Source: Varunaivibrio sulfuroxidans
GTDB taxonomy: Bacteria; Pseudomonadota; Alphaproteobacteria; Rhodospirillales; Magnetovibrionaceae
Direction: 5' to 3'
Length of the DNA: 64,000 nt
Assembly (NCBI RefSeq): GCF_029318635.1
Contig: NZ_CP119676.1
Location: 2,369,001 to 2,433,000, forward strand
Within the stretch, counting starts at the first letter, position 1; every line of letters starts with the position of its first letter. The notes below the pieces were generated by a model, which saw nothing but the letters and a program-made list of their open reading frames with translations, was not told where the DNA came from and did no database searches. Position numbers and translations under genes: made by a program. Positions 7,865 to 16,945 of the stretch are shown piece by piece.

Positions 7865-10609
7865 ATGGAAGACCAAAAATCCAGCTCGTTTCGACGCTGG
7901 GCGCTTCAATCATCCGCGGTCGCCCTCGCCTACGTCGTCACGGGTAAAATCAGCTTATTGTTGGCCATTCCGCCCGGCTATGCAACGGCGATTTGGCCGC
8001 CGGCGGGGATCGCGTTGGCGGCGGTGCTTGTTTACGGCTACCGGTCTTGGGTGGGGGTATTCCTGGGGTCGTTTTTCGTCAACGTATTGACCGGTTTCGA
8101 TACGCGTACGGAAGGCGCCGTTTTAACGTCTTTTCTCGTTCCCGTCGGCATCGCTTTCGGCGCCGCCCTTCAAGCCGTAGGCGGCGCTTATTGCGTGCGC
8201 CGGTTCGCGAGGTTTCCCAATCAGCTGAGCACCGAGAGGGAGATTTTTTTACTCTTGTTCTGGGGTGGGGTGGTTAGTTGTTTCGTGAGTGCGGGCGTCG
8301 GGACGGCGGTTCTCATGGCGACCGGAAAAATTCCGGAGTCAATCTTTTTACTTAATTTTGGAACATGGTGGATTGGGGACGCTATCGGCGTGGCTGTGTT
8401 TACGCCTCTCGTTCTGGTGTGGACGTTGCGTCCCGTCGAAGTCTGGATGCCCAGGCGTTTTATTGTGACGGTCCCCATAACCATCGCACTCGCGTTGACC
8501 GTCAGCGCCGTATCCATAGGCTCAAACTGGGAAAGGCAGCGCATTAAGCTTCAGTTTGATCAACAGGCGTCGCCCCTGGCTCCGGCATTGCAGAAAACCC
8601 TGAACAGCTATCTTGGGGTGCTTTATTCTTTAAAGGGCTTTTACGCGGCGTTTCCCCATGGTGATAGGGATAATTTCAGGACTTTTACGCACCAATCGCT
8701 TTCCGTTCTTACGGGGCTGCAGGCCCTGTCGTGGAACCCTAGGATTAGCGGGAACGAACGCGCCGATTTCGAAAACCGAATGCACCGCGAAGGGTACCCC
8801 GATTTTCATATTATCGAGCGGAACGCCGAGGGAAAAATGGTCCCGGCCGCAAACCGTTCCGAATACATTGTCGTTGACTTCATCGAGCCGCTTGCGGAAA
8901 ACAGGAAAGTCCTCGGCTTTGACGTGGCGTCCAACCCAAAGCGAAAAAAGGCCCTGGAACGTGCGCGTGACACGGGGCGGCCTACCGTGACGTCCCGCAT
9001 CACCCTGGTTCAGGAAAAGGGCAACCAGTTTGGTTTCCTTGTCTTCATGCCCGTTTATTTAAAGGGGCGTCCCCACGACACGTTGGAAGACCGCCGTTTG
9101 AACTTGGCGGGGTACATGGTTGGGGTCTTCCGTGGCGGCGATATTGTAAATGCCGCCCTGCAGGACATGAATATGGGTGGGCTTGTCTATCGTCTCATCG
9201 ACGTAACAAACGTCCCGTCGGGGGTGTTCCTCACGGAGAACCGTCCACCGGAACACGGCTCTTCCACTTTGGTGGATGAGGGTTTTTTCGGTGGCTCGAT
9301 GTCCATAGGACGATCGTTTCCCATAGATTTTGGGGGGAGGAAGTGGGAATTCAAAGTCTCCCCAAGCGAGGACTATATCGCCCGTCATCGTCAAGGGAAT
9401 ACCTGGATGCTCTTGATCGGCGGCATGGCGCTGACGAGCTTGGTCGGCATGTTCGTCATGGTGGTGAGCGGGCGTAGCGCCTTGCTTAGAAATTTAGTCG
9501 CCGAACGCACCGATAAGTTGGCCCAAAGCGAGAAGCACGTCAGGGCCATTGTTGACAGTGCGCTCGATGGGATCATTACAACGAATGACGCCGATATTAT
9601 ACAGTCGGCAAACCCGGCGATTGAGAGGATTTTTGGATATTCGCGCGACGCGCTGATCGGACGAAATATAAACATTCTCATCCCAGACTCCTATAGCGCC
9701 ATACATCGTGAATATATCTCCAATAGCGTGAAAACCGGAGAGCCCAAGGATAACGGCATAAGGCGGGAATTCGAAGGCCGGCGCAAGGACGGAACGCGCG
9801 TCGCCGTGGAAATGCAGATCACTGATTTTTACATCGGCGAAGATCATTTGCTCCTGGGCATGGTCCGGGACGTTACCGAGCGTAAGGAAATTGATCGTAT
9901 AAAAAATGAATTCCTTTCTACCGTTAGTCATGAACTGAGAACCCCGCTCACCTCGATCAAAGGCTCGCTCGGCATCGTCAATGCCGAGGCTCTCGGAAAA
10001 TTACCCGAAAAAATAAAAAATATGATTCAGATCGCCATCAAAAACGCCGACCGATTGACCGGTTTGGTCAACGATATTTTGGATATGGAAAAACTCGGGG
10101 TGGGCAGCATGGAATTCGACTTCGAGGAGGCGGATCTCCGGGATGTTTTGAGGCAAGCGATTGAAGATAATACGGGCTACGCCCAGGAGTACGGCGTTGA
10201 ATTCGTGCTCAAAAAAACAAACTTTGAGGCTAAGGTAAATGTCGATGTCGGCCGAATTTCTCAGGTCATGGCGAACTTGCTGTCCAACGCCGTAAAATTT
10301 TCGCCGCAGGGGGCTCAAGTGGAAATTTCCCTTGCGCGGCATGACGACATGTTTCGGGTTTCGGTCGTCGATCATGGTATTGGCGTTTCAAAAGATTTTC
10401 GGGATAAGATTTTCGGTAAGTTCGCACAGGAAGATTCCTCGGATTCGCGTAAAAAAGGGGGAACCGGTTTGGGGTTGAATATTACCAAGTCGATGATCGA
10501 GAGGCACGGCGGACGCATTGGGTTCGATAGTGACGTCGGTGTCGGTTCCACATTCTATTTCGACCTTCCCGAGCGAGGGCGAAACGAGGCGATATCGGCC
10601 GACAAGTAG
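7865..10609 (+). CDS. MASE1-CHASE-PAS sensor histidine kinase
   Basis: This is a 914-residue membrane kinase. Residues ~1-235 form a multi-helix MASE1 sensor (signature GYATAIWPPAGIALA). A CHASE-type extracytoplasmic domain follows (~240-490, with FYAAFP and the F-HR-GYPDF region), then a transmembrane helix (~510-530) and a PAS domain (~555-670, IVDSALDGIITTNDADIIQ). The HisKA box has His689 in SHELRTPLTS. The ATPase has NLLSNAVKFSP, DHGIGV and GGTGLGLNI. No receiver domain or adjacent response regulator is present, so it is an orphan kinase. CHASE domains bind small ligands in known cases; the ligand here is unknown. ATG 7865 is preceded by AAAAGG; an upstream TTG at 7793 is less likely. 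Confidence 0.92.
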   Translation: MEDQKSSSFRRWALQSSAVALAYVVTGKISLLLAIPPGYATAIWPPAGIALAAVLVYGYRSWVGVFLGSFFVNVLTGFDTRTEGAVLTSFLVPVGIAFGAALQAVGGAYCVRRFARFPNQLSTEREIFLLLFWGGVVSCFVSAGVGTAVLMATGKIPESIFLLNFGTWWIGDAIGVAVFTPLVLVWTLRPVEVWMPRRFIVTVPITIALALTVSAVSIGSNWERQRIKLQFDQQASPLAPALQKTLNSYLGVLYSLKGFYAAFPHGDRDNFRTFTHQSLSVLTGLQALSWNPRISGNERADFENRMHREGYPDFHIIERNAEGKMVPAANRSEYIVVDFIEPLAENRKVLGFDVASNPKRKKALERARDTGRPTVTSRITLVQEKGNQFGFLVFMPVYLKGRPHDTLEDRRLNLAGYMVGVFRGGDIVNAALQDMNMGGLVYRLIDVTNVPSGVFLTENRPPEHGSSTLVDEGFFGGSMSIGRSFPIDFGGRKWEFKVSPSEDYIARHRQGNTWMLLIGGMALTSLVGMFVMVVSGRSALLRNLVAERTDKLAQSEKHVRAIVDSALDGIITTNDADIIQSANPAIERIFGYSRDALIGRNINILIPDSYSAIHREYISNSVKTGEPKDNGIRREFEGRRKDGTRVAVEMQITDFYIGEDHLLLGMVRDVTERKEIDRIKNEFLSTVSHELRTPLTSIKGSLGIVNAEALGKLPEKIKNMIQIAIKNADRLTGLVNDILDMEKLGVGSMEFDFEEADLRDVLRQAIEDNTGYAQEYGVEFVLKKTNFEAKVNVDVGRISQVMANLLSNAVKFSPQGAQVEISLARHDDMFRVSVVDHGIGVSKDFRDKIFGKFAQEDSSDSRKKGGTGLGLNITKSMIERHGGRIGFDSDVGVGSTFYFDLPERGRNEAISADK

Positions 10610-11262
10610 AAACATCCCCCCGAAACGGCTGTGAGGGGGCTATTCAGTTCAAAATACGAGAAAATTCTACTTCTGAAGGCATCTTATTTTGAGGTGTATT
10701 ACCATCGGACATTGGCAATCCACTACAAATCCGGCGCGCCGTACTATGCCGCGATAAAAACCACTAGGACCGGAAAACGATGTTTCTTCTGAGTTTCCGC
10801 CGCGCAAACGCCGACGATATCCAACGCGTCGCCCGGCGCGGTGACATCATCCGGGATTGGGTGAAAAAATAACGCGGGGTGAGGACTCCCAAGTCCCTCA
10901 CATAGCACTCCGGTTCCAGGCGATGCTGTGACCGTGTTACGGCTGGGAGGTTCACCGCGTCGCCCGCGCGTTCTCAGATTATAGCCCCAATCCCCCCAAA
11001 AATCCACACTACCGAAAATTTGCCCCGTCAGGCCCTTTGTGGGGGTTTCTCCCCCCATTACCCATTAAATGCCCCCTTAAATGGCCCGGCAATCGGGCAT
11101 ATACGCCCGCAAGCGGTGCGCCGTTCGCGACGGGTGGGATGTTTATGGTGGGCTTTTCCATGGTGGGGGTGGGATCGGTTTTGCGTCTCGGTCCCCTGAC
11201 ACCCGGGCTTCGCCCCCCTGACAATTGTCCGGGGGGACGGTCCCGTCACATCCCCATAAGCC
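10610..11262. other. Gene-poor region, probable mobile-element debris
   Basis: These roughly 650 bases lack a convincing gene. A CCCCC/GGGGG hairpin lies just after the kinase stop (10617-10640), without a T-run. A 30-codon frame at 10779-10871 (MFLLSFRRANADDIQRVARR...) has no good family match that I can name. Frames on both strands between 10744 and 11250 are short, proline/arginine-rich and broken. Base use differs from flanking genes, with long G and C runs. Given the phage-like and IS remnants that follow, this is best read as decayed insertion material. Confidence 0.4.
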
Positions 11263-11540
11263 GCCACCAACAATCCCGCCATCCACGACCTGTCCGCCCT
11301 CGCGGGCGCCCAAACGAAAGGACCCCAAGTTATGCCCCCCAAGTTATGACCGAAGAGCAGTTCAACGCGCGCGCCGCGGCGCTCGGCCTGCCCCATGTGG
11401 ATCGCGCCGACGCCGACGGCCCCGCCATCATCGCCGCCGCGACGGCGCTGGCCGCCGCCAACGCCCAAAACGTCGGCGTCATCGCCGCGACCGCCGCCGC
11501 GTTGGAATTGGCCGCCGCCGTGTCTGACGTCAACGCCTAT
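11263..11540 (+). pseudogene. Broken Mu-like phage I-protein fragment (putative)
   Basis: One frame gives ATNNPAIHDLSALAGAQTK, resembling the TN-PA segment of Mu-type prophage I protein (capsid protease/scaffold). It then hits TGA at 11347. The next frame resumes MTEEQFNARAAALGLP and continues Ala-rich to about 11540, where IS3-type sequence begins. Between them the sequence AAGTTATGCCCCCC is followed again by AAGTTATG: removing 14 bases restores one continuous frame. So a small tandem duplication broke the gene. The homology is my recognition of a short motif and is uncertain; that the frame is interrupted by a duplication is directly visible. Confidence 0.42.
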
Positions 11541-12262
11541 GGGACTAAAATCCATGACGACGAAAGACGCCGTCGAGAAGACCGTTCGCGACATCCGGCG
11601 CAAAACCCGCAAGCAATATTCCGCCGAGGAGAAAATCCGCATCGTCCTTGAAGGCCTGCGCGGCGAAGAGAGCATCGCCGCTCTGTGCCGTCGGGAAGGC
11701 ATCGCGGAAAGCCTGTATTACAGTTGGTCGAAAGAATTCCTGGAAGCCGGCAAAAAACGCTTGCCCGGGGATACGGCCCGCCAAGCCAATACAGGTGAGG
11801 TCAAGGCGCTACGTGCCGAAGCCCGCGATCTCAAAGAAGCGCCTACTCAAAAAAAGCATGATCGCGGATGGGGGAGACGACGCATGAGGTATTCCGCATC
11901 CGAAAAGCTTGAAATCATCCGGCCGGTCGAGAAGTCCCACCTGCCGGTGCGCCGCGCCCTGGATAAGCTGGGCATCCCCAGCACGACGGTTCTATCGCTG
12001 GTACGACATTATCAGGCCCTTGGCGAAACCGGCCTCGCAGACCGCACCAGCGGCCCCGGCCGGGTGTGGAACCGCATCCCCGACGTTGGCCCGCGAGCGG
12101 ATCGTGGAACTGGCCCTGAACGAGCCCGAACTGAGCTCCCGGGAATTGGCGGTGCGGTTCACCGACACCCGGGGCTACTTCGTCTCGGAAGCCCCGGTCT
12201 AGCGGCTTCTCAAGGCCCATGATCTGATCACCAGCCCAGCCTTCGTGGTCATCAAGGCGGCG
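11541..12262 (+). mobile_element. IS3-family insertion sequence remnant (orfA-orfB)
   Basis: OrfA-like residues start at ATG 11554 (MTTKDAVEKTVRDIRRKTRK) with the HTH segment EESIAALCRREGIAESLYY. They then lose several codons and shift frame before the OrfB start MRYSASEKLEII (11884). OrfB jumps frames at least three times: GIPSTT, then FYRWYD in the next frame, then YQALGETGLADRTSGPG back in the first, then ERIVELALNEPELS in the second. A TAG at 12200 stands where a Tyr codon is expected. OrfB breaks off at 12262, before the DDE catalytic core. The element is therefore dead and truncated. Terminal inverted repeats could not be identified. Confidence 0.88.
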
Positions 12263-12264
12263 TT

Positions 12265-12341
12265 TGGTGACCCCGACAGGATTCGAACCTGTGACCCCCA
12301 GATTAGGAATCTGGTGCTCTATCCTGCTGAGCTACGGGGCC
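12265..12341 (-). tRNA. tRNA-Arg (anticodon CCT)
   Basis: Read on the minus strand, the 77-nt gene starts GGCCCCG and ends CGGGGTC-A-CCA with a seven-base acceptor stem (one G-T pair). The D-arm region is TAGCTCAG, the anticodon stem CCAGA/TCTGG encloses loop TTCCTAA (anticodon CCT), and the T-loop is GGTTCGAATCC. The CCA end is encoded. It decodes AGG codons. The IS3 remnant ends two bases downstream of the 3' end, suggesting this tRNA end has served as an insertion or recombination boundary. Confidence 0.96.
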
Positions 12342-12430
12342 CTGACGCTTTTGATTGGGCGTTTATATACCATGAGGTGGGGTCGCGCGAGATAGAAAAG
12401 AAACGTATCGCGCGCCACCGTGAGGGGGCG

Positions 12431-12982
12431 TCAGTTGCCCAGCAGCGTGTCGATCGGCACCGAGTAGTATAGCGTCGCCGCCTCCGTGCCCGGGTTGGTC
12501 TTGCCCAGCGAGGCATTGGAATAATGCGATACCGCGACGCCCAGCCGGGAGCGGTTGTCGAAGCGGTAGGCGAACTCGATCTGTGAGCGAAATTCCAGGG
12601 GATAGTCGAGGTCCAGTTTCTTGTTGCCGCCGGTGTAATAGTGAGGGGCGAAGCTGGGCGTGATGACGAAACGCTTGCCGACGTAGAGGTCAACCAGCAC
12701 GCCGGCGCCGGCGAAGTAGTTGCCGGTAGTGGTGCCCGCGACGGCGACGAACGGTTTGAAAATACCGCCGATCTTGTAATTGGAACGGTATTCCATGCGG
12801 AACTCCGCACCTTCATCCTTGCGTCGGTTCCAATCGAAAGTGCCCGCGCCGATGCTGAGGAACGCCGGGTCGTCGGCATGGGCCTCGGGCGCGGGCGCGA
12901 ATAAGGATAAAACGAACGTGAGCGCCGATACGGCGAGCAAGCCGGCGGTTGTCCTGGTGTGCAAGATGGAAATCCCCCTCAT
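12431..12982 (-). CDS. Acyloxyacyl hydrolase / PagL-like lipid A 3-O-deacylase
   Basis: This is an outer-membrane beta-barrel esterase expected to remove the 3-O acyl chain from lipid A. With ATG 12982 the precursor is 183 residues: a hydrophobic signal segment ends near AHA-DD (residue 37). The C-terminal barrel carries SHYSNASLG and NPGTE, giving His153, Ser155 and Glu167. The His-to-Glu spacing of 14 matches the triad of Pseudomonas PagL. The last residues end in a short hydrophobic strand. A GTG-like extension to 13045 would disrupt the signal peptide. It is monocistronic, between the tRNA and the iminopeptidase gene. Confidence 0.85.
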   Translation of the reverse strand: MRGISILHTRTTAGLLAVSALTFVLSLFAPAPEAHADDPAFLSIGAGTFDWNRRKDEGAEFRMEYRSNYKIGGIFKPFVAVAGTTTGNYFAGAGVLVDLYVGKRFVITPSFAPHYYTGGNKKLDLDYPLEFRSQIEFAYRFDNRSRLGVAVSHYSNASLGKTNPGTEAATLYYSVPIDTLLGN

Positions 12983-13157
12983 TTGGAACGCCACATCGAC
13001 GATGTGCCATGCGACGCATGCGCCATTTGCGCATAGTGTACGCAATGTTGCGCTCGGTTTGAAATATTTTTGCGCATAGTGGCGTGGCGTTATCCCGATT
13101 GAGTCCAGCCGCGGCCCGTTTCACCGTATTTTCACGAGACTTTCTTGCAGGGCGGCG

Positions 13158-14174
13158 TCATTTCATGTGGGCTTTCATACGCTGGACGGCCTCGATCAAG
13201 CCTTTGCAGTTGGCAGGTTCCAGGGCCGAGTGCCCGGCGTCGTCGCCGATCGTATAATCGCACTGCGGCCAGGCGCGTGCGAGGGCGTCGGCGCTGGTGA
13301 TCGGGCAGACGATATCATACCGCCCCTGGACGATGGCGCACGGCAAGTGGCTGATCGTATCGATATGGGCGAGCAGTTGGTTGTCCTCCAAGAACATATT
13401 GTGGACGAAGTAGTGCGCCTCGATCCGGGCCAACGCGAGCGTTTTGCGCCCAACATTTGGCGGCGTGGCGTTTTGCACCGGGGGTAAAAGTGTCGAACAT
13501 GCATTTTCGTAGCGCACCCAGGCGGCTGCGGCGGGCATATGAACGGCGGGATCGTCGTCGATCAAGCGGGCATAGTAATGCGTTGCGGGGTTTTGACGTT
13601 CGCCGGGAGGCAAATGTTTACAGAAATTTCTCCAAGCTTCGGGGAAGATCGCCTCCATGCCGCCGAGGAACCATTTCAATTCGCGCGCGCGGGCCAGAAA
13701 AATACCGCGGAGCACGAACCCCAGGCAGCGTCCGGGATGACTTTCCCCATAGGCGAGCGCCAGGGTCGCTCCCCATGAGCCGCCGAAAACAAGCCAGCGC
13801 GCGACGTTTAGGTGACGGCGGAGTTTTTCGATATCCGCGATCAAATGCCCGGTGGTGTTGTCGGTAATGTCCGCCAGAGGGCGTGAGCGCCCCGCGCCGC
13901 GCTGATCGAAAACGATAATGCGCCAAAACGTCGGGTCGAAGAAGCGGCGGTGATAGGGGGCGCTGCCCGACCCCGGACCGCCATGTAGGAAAATCACGGG
14001 AACGCCTTGGGGCGCGCCGCATTCCTCCCAATAAACGCTGTGGCGGTCATCGACTTGAAGCATACCCGAACGGTGCGGTTCGATCGGAGGGTATAGCGGC
14101 AGCGTCGTCCTGGGCGTCGTTCGTGAGGATGGGTGGGCGGGCGTCTTGGGCGGCGGGGTCGGATGCAGGATCAT
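13158..14174 (-). CDS. pip: Proline iminopeptidase
   Basis: This is a 338-residue S33-family peptidase releasing N-terminal proline from peptides. After a Pro/Thr-rich leader of about 27 residues comes the family start LYPPIEPHRSGMLQV. Then follow the oxyanion motif HGGPGSG, FDQRGAGRS, the nucleophile elbow GGSWGATL, and the C-terminal catalytic Asp (GRYDIVCP) and His (GDDAGHSA). No signal peptide is seen, so it is cytoplasmic. The start is 14174; an internal Met before QVDDRHS would remove conserved residues. It is divergent from the thermonuclease gene across a perfect palindrome. Confidence 0.93.
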   Translation of the reverse strand: MILHPTPPPKTPAHPSSRTTPRTTLPLYPPIEPHRSGMLQVDDRHSVYWEECGAPQGVPVIFLHGGPGSGSAPYHRRFFDPTFWRIIVFDQRGAGRSRPLADITDNTTGHLIADIEKLRRHLNVARWLVFGGSWGATLALAYGESHPGRCLGFVLRGIFLARARELKWFLGGMEAIFPEAWRNFCKHLPPGERQNPATHYYARLIDDDPAVHMPAAAAWVRYENACSTLLPPVQNATPPNVGRKTLALARIEAHYFVHNMFLEDNQLLAHIDTISHLPCAIVQGRYDIVCPITSADALARAWPQCDYTIGDDAGHSALEPANCKGLIEAVQRMKAHMK

Positions 14175-14296
14175 GGGGGGTTGGATTCCGAAGAGACAAG
14201 GGACCGTGATGGAAAACTTAAGACAGCGTCGGTTTTTTTCGCCGGGGGATAAAGTATTTTTTAGAACGTGGAGGTATTTTTAGAAGATCATGCCTC

Positions 14297-14330
14297 CCAT
14301 GGCGTAACGTTCATGACCGTTACGCCATGG
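14297..14330. promoter_or_regulatory. Perfect 13-bp inverted repeat between divergent genes
   Basis: CCATGGCGTAACG (14297-14309) is mirrored exactly by CGTTACGCCATGG (14318-14330) with an 8-base spacer. It lies in the 250-base divergent interval between pip and the thermonuclease gene. Neither strand shows a T-run after the stem, so a terminator is unlikely; an operator for a dimeric regulator, or a hairpin in the 5' leader, are the alternatives. Confidence 0.6.
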
Positions 14331-14426
14331 AGCATACCATCGTGGAGTGGAACTATGGTATCCCGGTTCCGAGGCGCAATCGGCAAGGCCGCTTGGGGGC
14401 GGGGTGGGGAATAAAGGCGGTTTGCG

Positions 14427-15335
14427 ATGATGGCGCGATGGTTGCGAAAAGGCGTATTCCCGGCGGCGATCGTGGCGGCGCAACTGTTTTTGTTAACCCG
14501 GAACGCCGCTTGGGCCGGGGATGGATTTTTGCCGCGCGGCCTGACCGCCGGTCATGGCGGTCGCGTCGTGGCGGTCGTGGACGGTGATACGCTGCGTCTA
14601 GACGATGGGCGCACGGTCCGCCTGGCGGGTATTCAGGCGCCGCAATTGCCCGGGGTGCGGGATGGGGGACCACGCGGAAGGGCGCGCGCCCCTCGCGGCG
14701 ATGTCGCACCGTGGCCGCTCGCCGATGCGGCGAAGAAGGCTTTGGCGGCGCTGGCGCAAGGAAAATTCTTCGCGCTTTATTTCGCCGGGCGTCGGCGCGA
14801 CCGCTATGGTCATCTGTTGGCGCAGGTGGTCGGGCGCGATGGTGTTTGGCTTCAGGGCCGGATGCTCGCCCTGGGGCTTGCGCGCGTGTATCCCTTCGCC
14901 GACAATCGGACGGTGACGAAAACACTTTATGCCCGTGAACGTGTCGCGCGGGCGGCGCGGCGAGGGATCTGGGCACAGGCGTTCTACGCACCGCGTCGTC
15001 CCGATACGGCGCAGGCCGATATCGGCAGTTTTCAGGTCGTCGAAGGGCGCGTGCGCGCCGTGGCGGTGGTCAGAGGAACGGCGTATTTGAATTTCGGCGT
15101 GAATTGGCGTAACGATTTTACCGTTAAGATTCCTAAAAAAGCGCTGAAAAAGTATCATGACGTCCACGGCGATCCGTTGACGTTGAAGGACCGAACGGTT
15201 CGCGTGCGCGGATGGATCGGATCTGAAAACGGGCCGATGATCGTTCTTACGCACCCCGAGGCCCTGGAGGTTGTGGGCGTAGGACCGCATGAAGAAACGA
15301 AAGCCAATAAGAAAGAAACGGATAAAGGGCGATAG
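14427..15335 (+). CDS. Thermonuclease-family (SNase-like) exported protein
   Basis: This 302-residue protein has an N-terminal signal segment (PAAIVAAQLFLL, cleavage near AWA-GDG) and a staphylococcal-nuclease fold: VVDGDTLRLDDG, VRLAGIQAP and RDRYGHLLAQVV. The usual acidic pair after the second strand (DAPE in active nucleases) reads QAPQ here, so catalysis is questionable. A C-terminal OB-like domain (VEGRVRAVAVVRGTAYLNFG) follows from about residue 195. It precedes the M48 lipoprotein gene by 12 bases, so the two are probably co-transcribed as envelope proteins. Confidence 0.82.
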   Translation: MMARWLRKGVFPAAIVAAQLFLLTRNAAWAGDGFLPRGLTAGHGGRVVAVVDGDTLRLDDGRTVRLAGIQAPQLPGVRDGGPRGRARAPRGDVAPWPLADAAKKALAALAQGKFFALYFAGRRRDRYGHLLAQVVGRDGVWLQGRMLALGLARVYPFADNRTVTKTLYARERVARAARRGIWAQAFYAPRRPDTAQADIGSFQVVEGRVRAVAVVRGTAYLNFGVNWRNDFTVKIPKKALKKYHDVHGDPLTLKDRTVRVRGWIGSENGPMIVLTHPEALEVVGVGPHEETKANKKETDKGR

Positions 15336-15347
15336 AGGACGAAGGCG

Positions 15348-16862
15348 ATGGAAGTTTTTTGGGGCGTGAACAGGCAGGCGGCGTCTTTGCCGCAGATTGC
15401 GAAAACAGCGGTTCTGTTTTTTTCCCTATTGGCCTTGGCGGCATGCTCGACGAACCGGGCGACCGGTCGGCAGACATTTACGGCCTTCATGTCGGAAGCG
15501 CAGGAAATGAAGGTCGGTCGTGAAGAGCATCCAAAAATCATCAAGGCCTATGGCGGGGAATACGGCTCTGCTGCGCTTAGGGCCTATGTCGGCGCTTTGG
15601 GGGACCGCTTGTCGAAGGTTTCCGAGTTGCCCCACATGCATTTTACATTCACGATTCTCAACGACAGCACGGTCAACGCCTTCGCCTTGCCCGGCGGATA
15701 TGTATACGTCACCCGGGGGCTTTTGGCGGTGGCCAGTGACGAGGCGCAACTGGCCGGCGTCCTGTCGCATGAAATTGGCCATATCACGGCCCGACACACC
15801 GCGCAGCGCTATTCTCAAGCCCAGGTCGCCAATATCGGCGTGACGGTATTGGACGTCTTGGGAAGCGCGGCGGGGCTGCCCATGGGGGTCGGCGACGTCG
15901 CCTCGTTCGGGGCCGAGGCGGTGCTCAAAGGCTATTCGCGTGAGCAGGAGATGGAAGCCGATAAATTGGGTGTGCGCTATATGTCCAGGGCGGGCTACGA
16001 TCCGAACGCGATGATCTCTTTCTTTCGCAAGCTCGAAGCCGACACCAAGTTGATGGCGCGAATTGCGGGCAATCCCCAGGATGGCGCACCGAACATCATG
16101 GCGACCCACCCGCGGACGGAAAAACGGATCGCCCAGGCGATCGCCTTGGCGGGGGTGGCCCATGGAGGAAAAGGGATACACCACGAGGCGGCGTATCTAA
16201 AAGCGATCACGGGTATCGTGTTCGGCGATGATCCCGCACAGGGAATTGTGCTTAACCGGCGCTTCATGCATCCCGAATTGAAGATCGCCTTCACCTTGCC
16301 GGAAGGGTTTCATGCCGACAACACACCCAGCAATCTGGTGGCGCGTAATGACGCCGGCGCGCGTATCGTTTTCGACATGGCGCCGCGCGACGATGTCGCC
16401 AAGGCCCCCAGTCTTGGCGATTACGTGGTTCGAGTATGGGGTGGCGGCTTGAACGCGTCCAGTCTCCAGAGAATTACGGTGAACGGTATGGCAGGGGCCA
16501 CGGCGATGGGGCGGGTTCGCACCCAATCGGGGGTACGTGACGTGCGGCTTGTGGCTATTCGGGAGCGCCCGGGGCGAGTGTATCGGTTTTTGTTCCTCAC
16601 GCCCCCCGCGCTAACGGGGCGCCTGGCGACCGCCTTAAAGCGAACGACCTACAGCTTCGCGCGGTTAAGCGCGGACGAGGCGGCGCGCATTCATCCACGC
16701 ACCATCCAAATACGAACCGTCCGTCCGGGCGATAGCGTGCAAAGCTTGGCCCGGGCGATGGCGGTGGACAATTTCAAGGAAGCATGGTTCGACGTGCTCA
16801 ACGGCGTGCGCCGGGATCAGGATTTGGCCGTGGGTATGAAAGTCAAGGTGATCGCCGAGTGA
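15348..16862 (+). CDS. M48-family metalloprotease with LysM domain (BepA-like)
   Basis: This is a 504-residue periplasmic zinc protease, probably for envelope protein quality control. The N-terminus has a lipobox (LALAACST), suggesting a lipoprotein. The active site is HEIGH (residues 141-145), and the third ligand lies in the EQEMEAD helix. A second domain (~290-430) follows the catalytic part. The C-terminal ~50 residues form a LysM module (TVRPGDSVQSLARAM...GMKVKVI), predicted to bind peptidoglycan. GAAGG precedes the start. It is downstream of the thermonuclease gene and convergent with carD. Confidence 0.9.
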   Translation: MEVFWGVNRQAASLPQIAKTAVLFFSLLALAACSTNRATGRQTFTAFMSEAQEMKVGREEHPKIIKAYGGEYGSAALRAYVGALGDRLSKVSELPHMHFTFTILNDSTVNAFALPGGYVYVTRGLLAVASDEAQLAGVLSHEIGHITARHTAQRYSQAQVANIGVTVLDVLGSAAGLPMGVGDVASFGAEAVLKGYSREQEMEADKLGVRYMSRAGYDPNAMISFFRKLEADTKLMARIAGNPQDGAPNIMATHPRTEKRIAQAIALAGVAHGGKGIHHEAAYLKAITGIVFGDDPAQGIVLNRRFMHPELKIAFTLPEGFHADNTPSNLVARNDAGARIVFDMAPRDDVAKAPSLGDYVVRVWGGGLNASSLQRITVNGMAGATAMGRVRTQSGVRDVRLVAIRERPGRVYRFLFLTPPALTGRLATALKRTTYSFARLSADEAARIHPRTIQIRTVRPGDSVQSLARAMAVDNFKEAWFDVLNGVRRDQDLAVGMKVKVIAE

Positions 16863-16945
16863 TGCGCACAGCCACATGGGCGCGATGATGGTCGCGATCG
16901 ATGGTCATGCCGGGAAAAGAAGGAACGAAACCGCGGCCAATCGCA

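Noticed and set aside
11058-11702. 214-codon minus-strand frame over the IS/phage remnant
   Set aside because: It is antisense to recognisable IS3 and phage-like sequence and is arginine/glycine-rich without a family.
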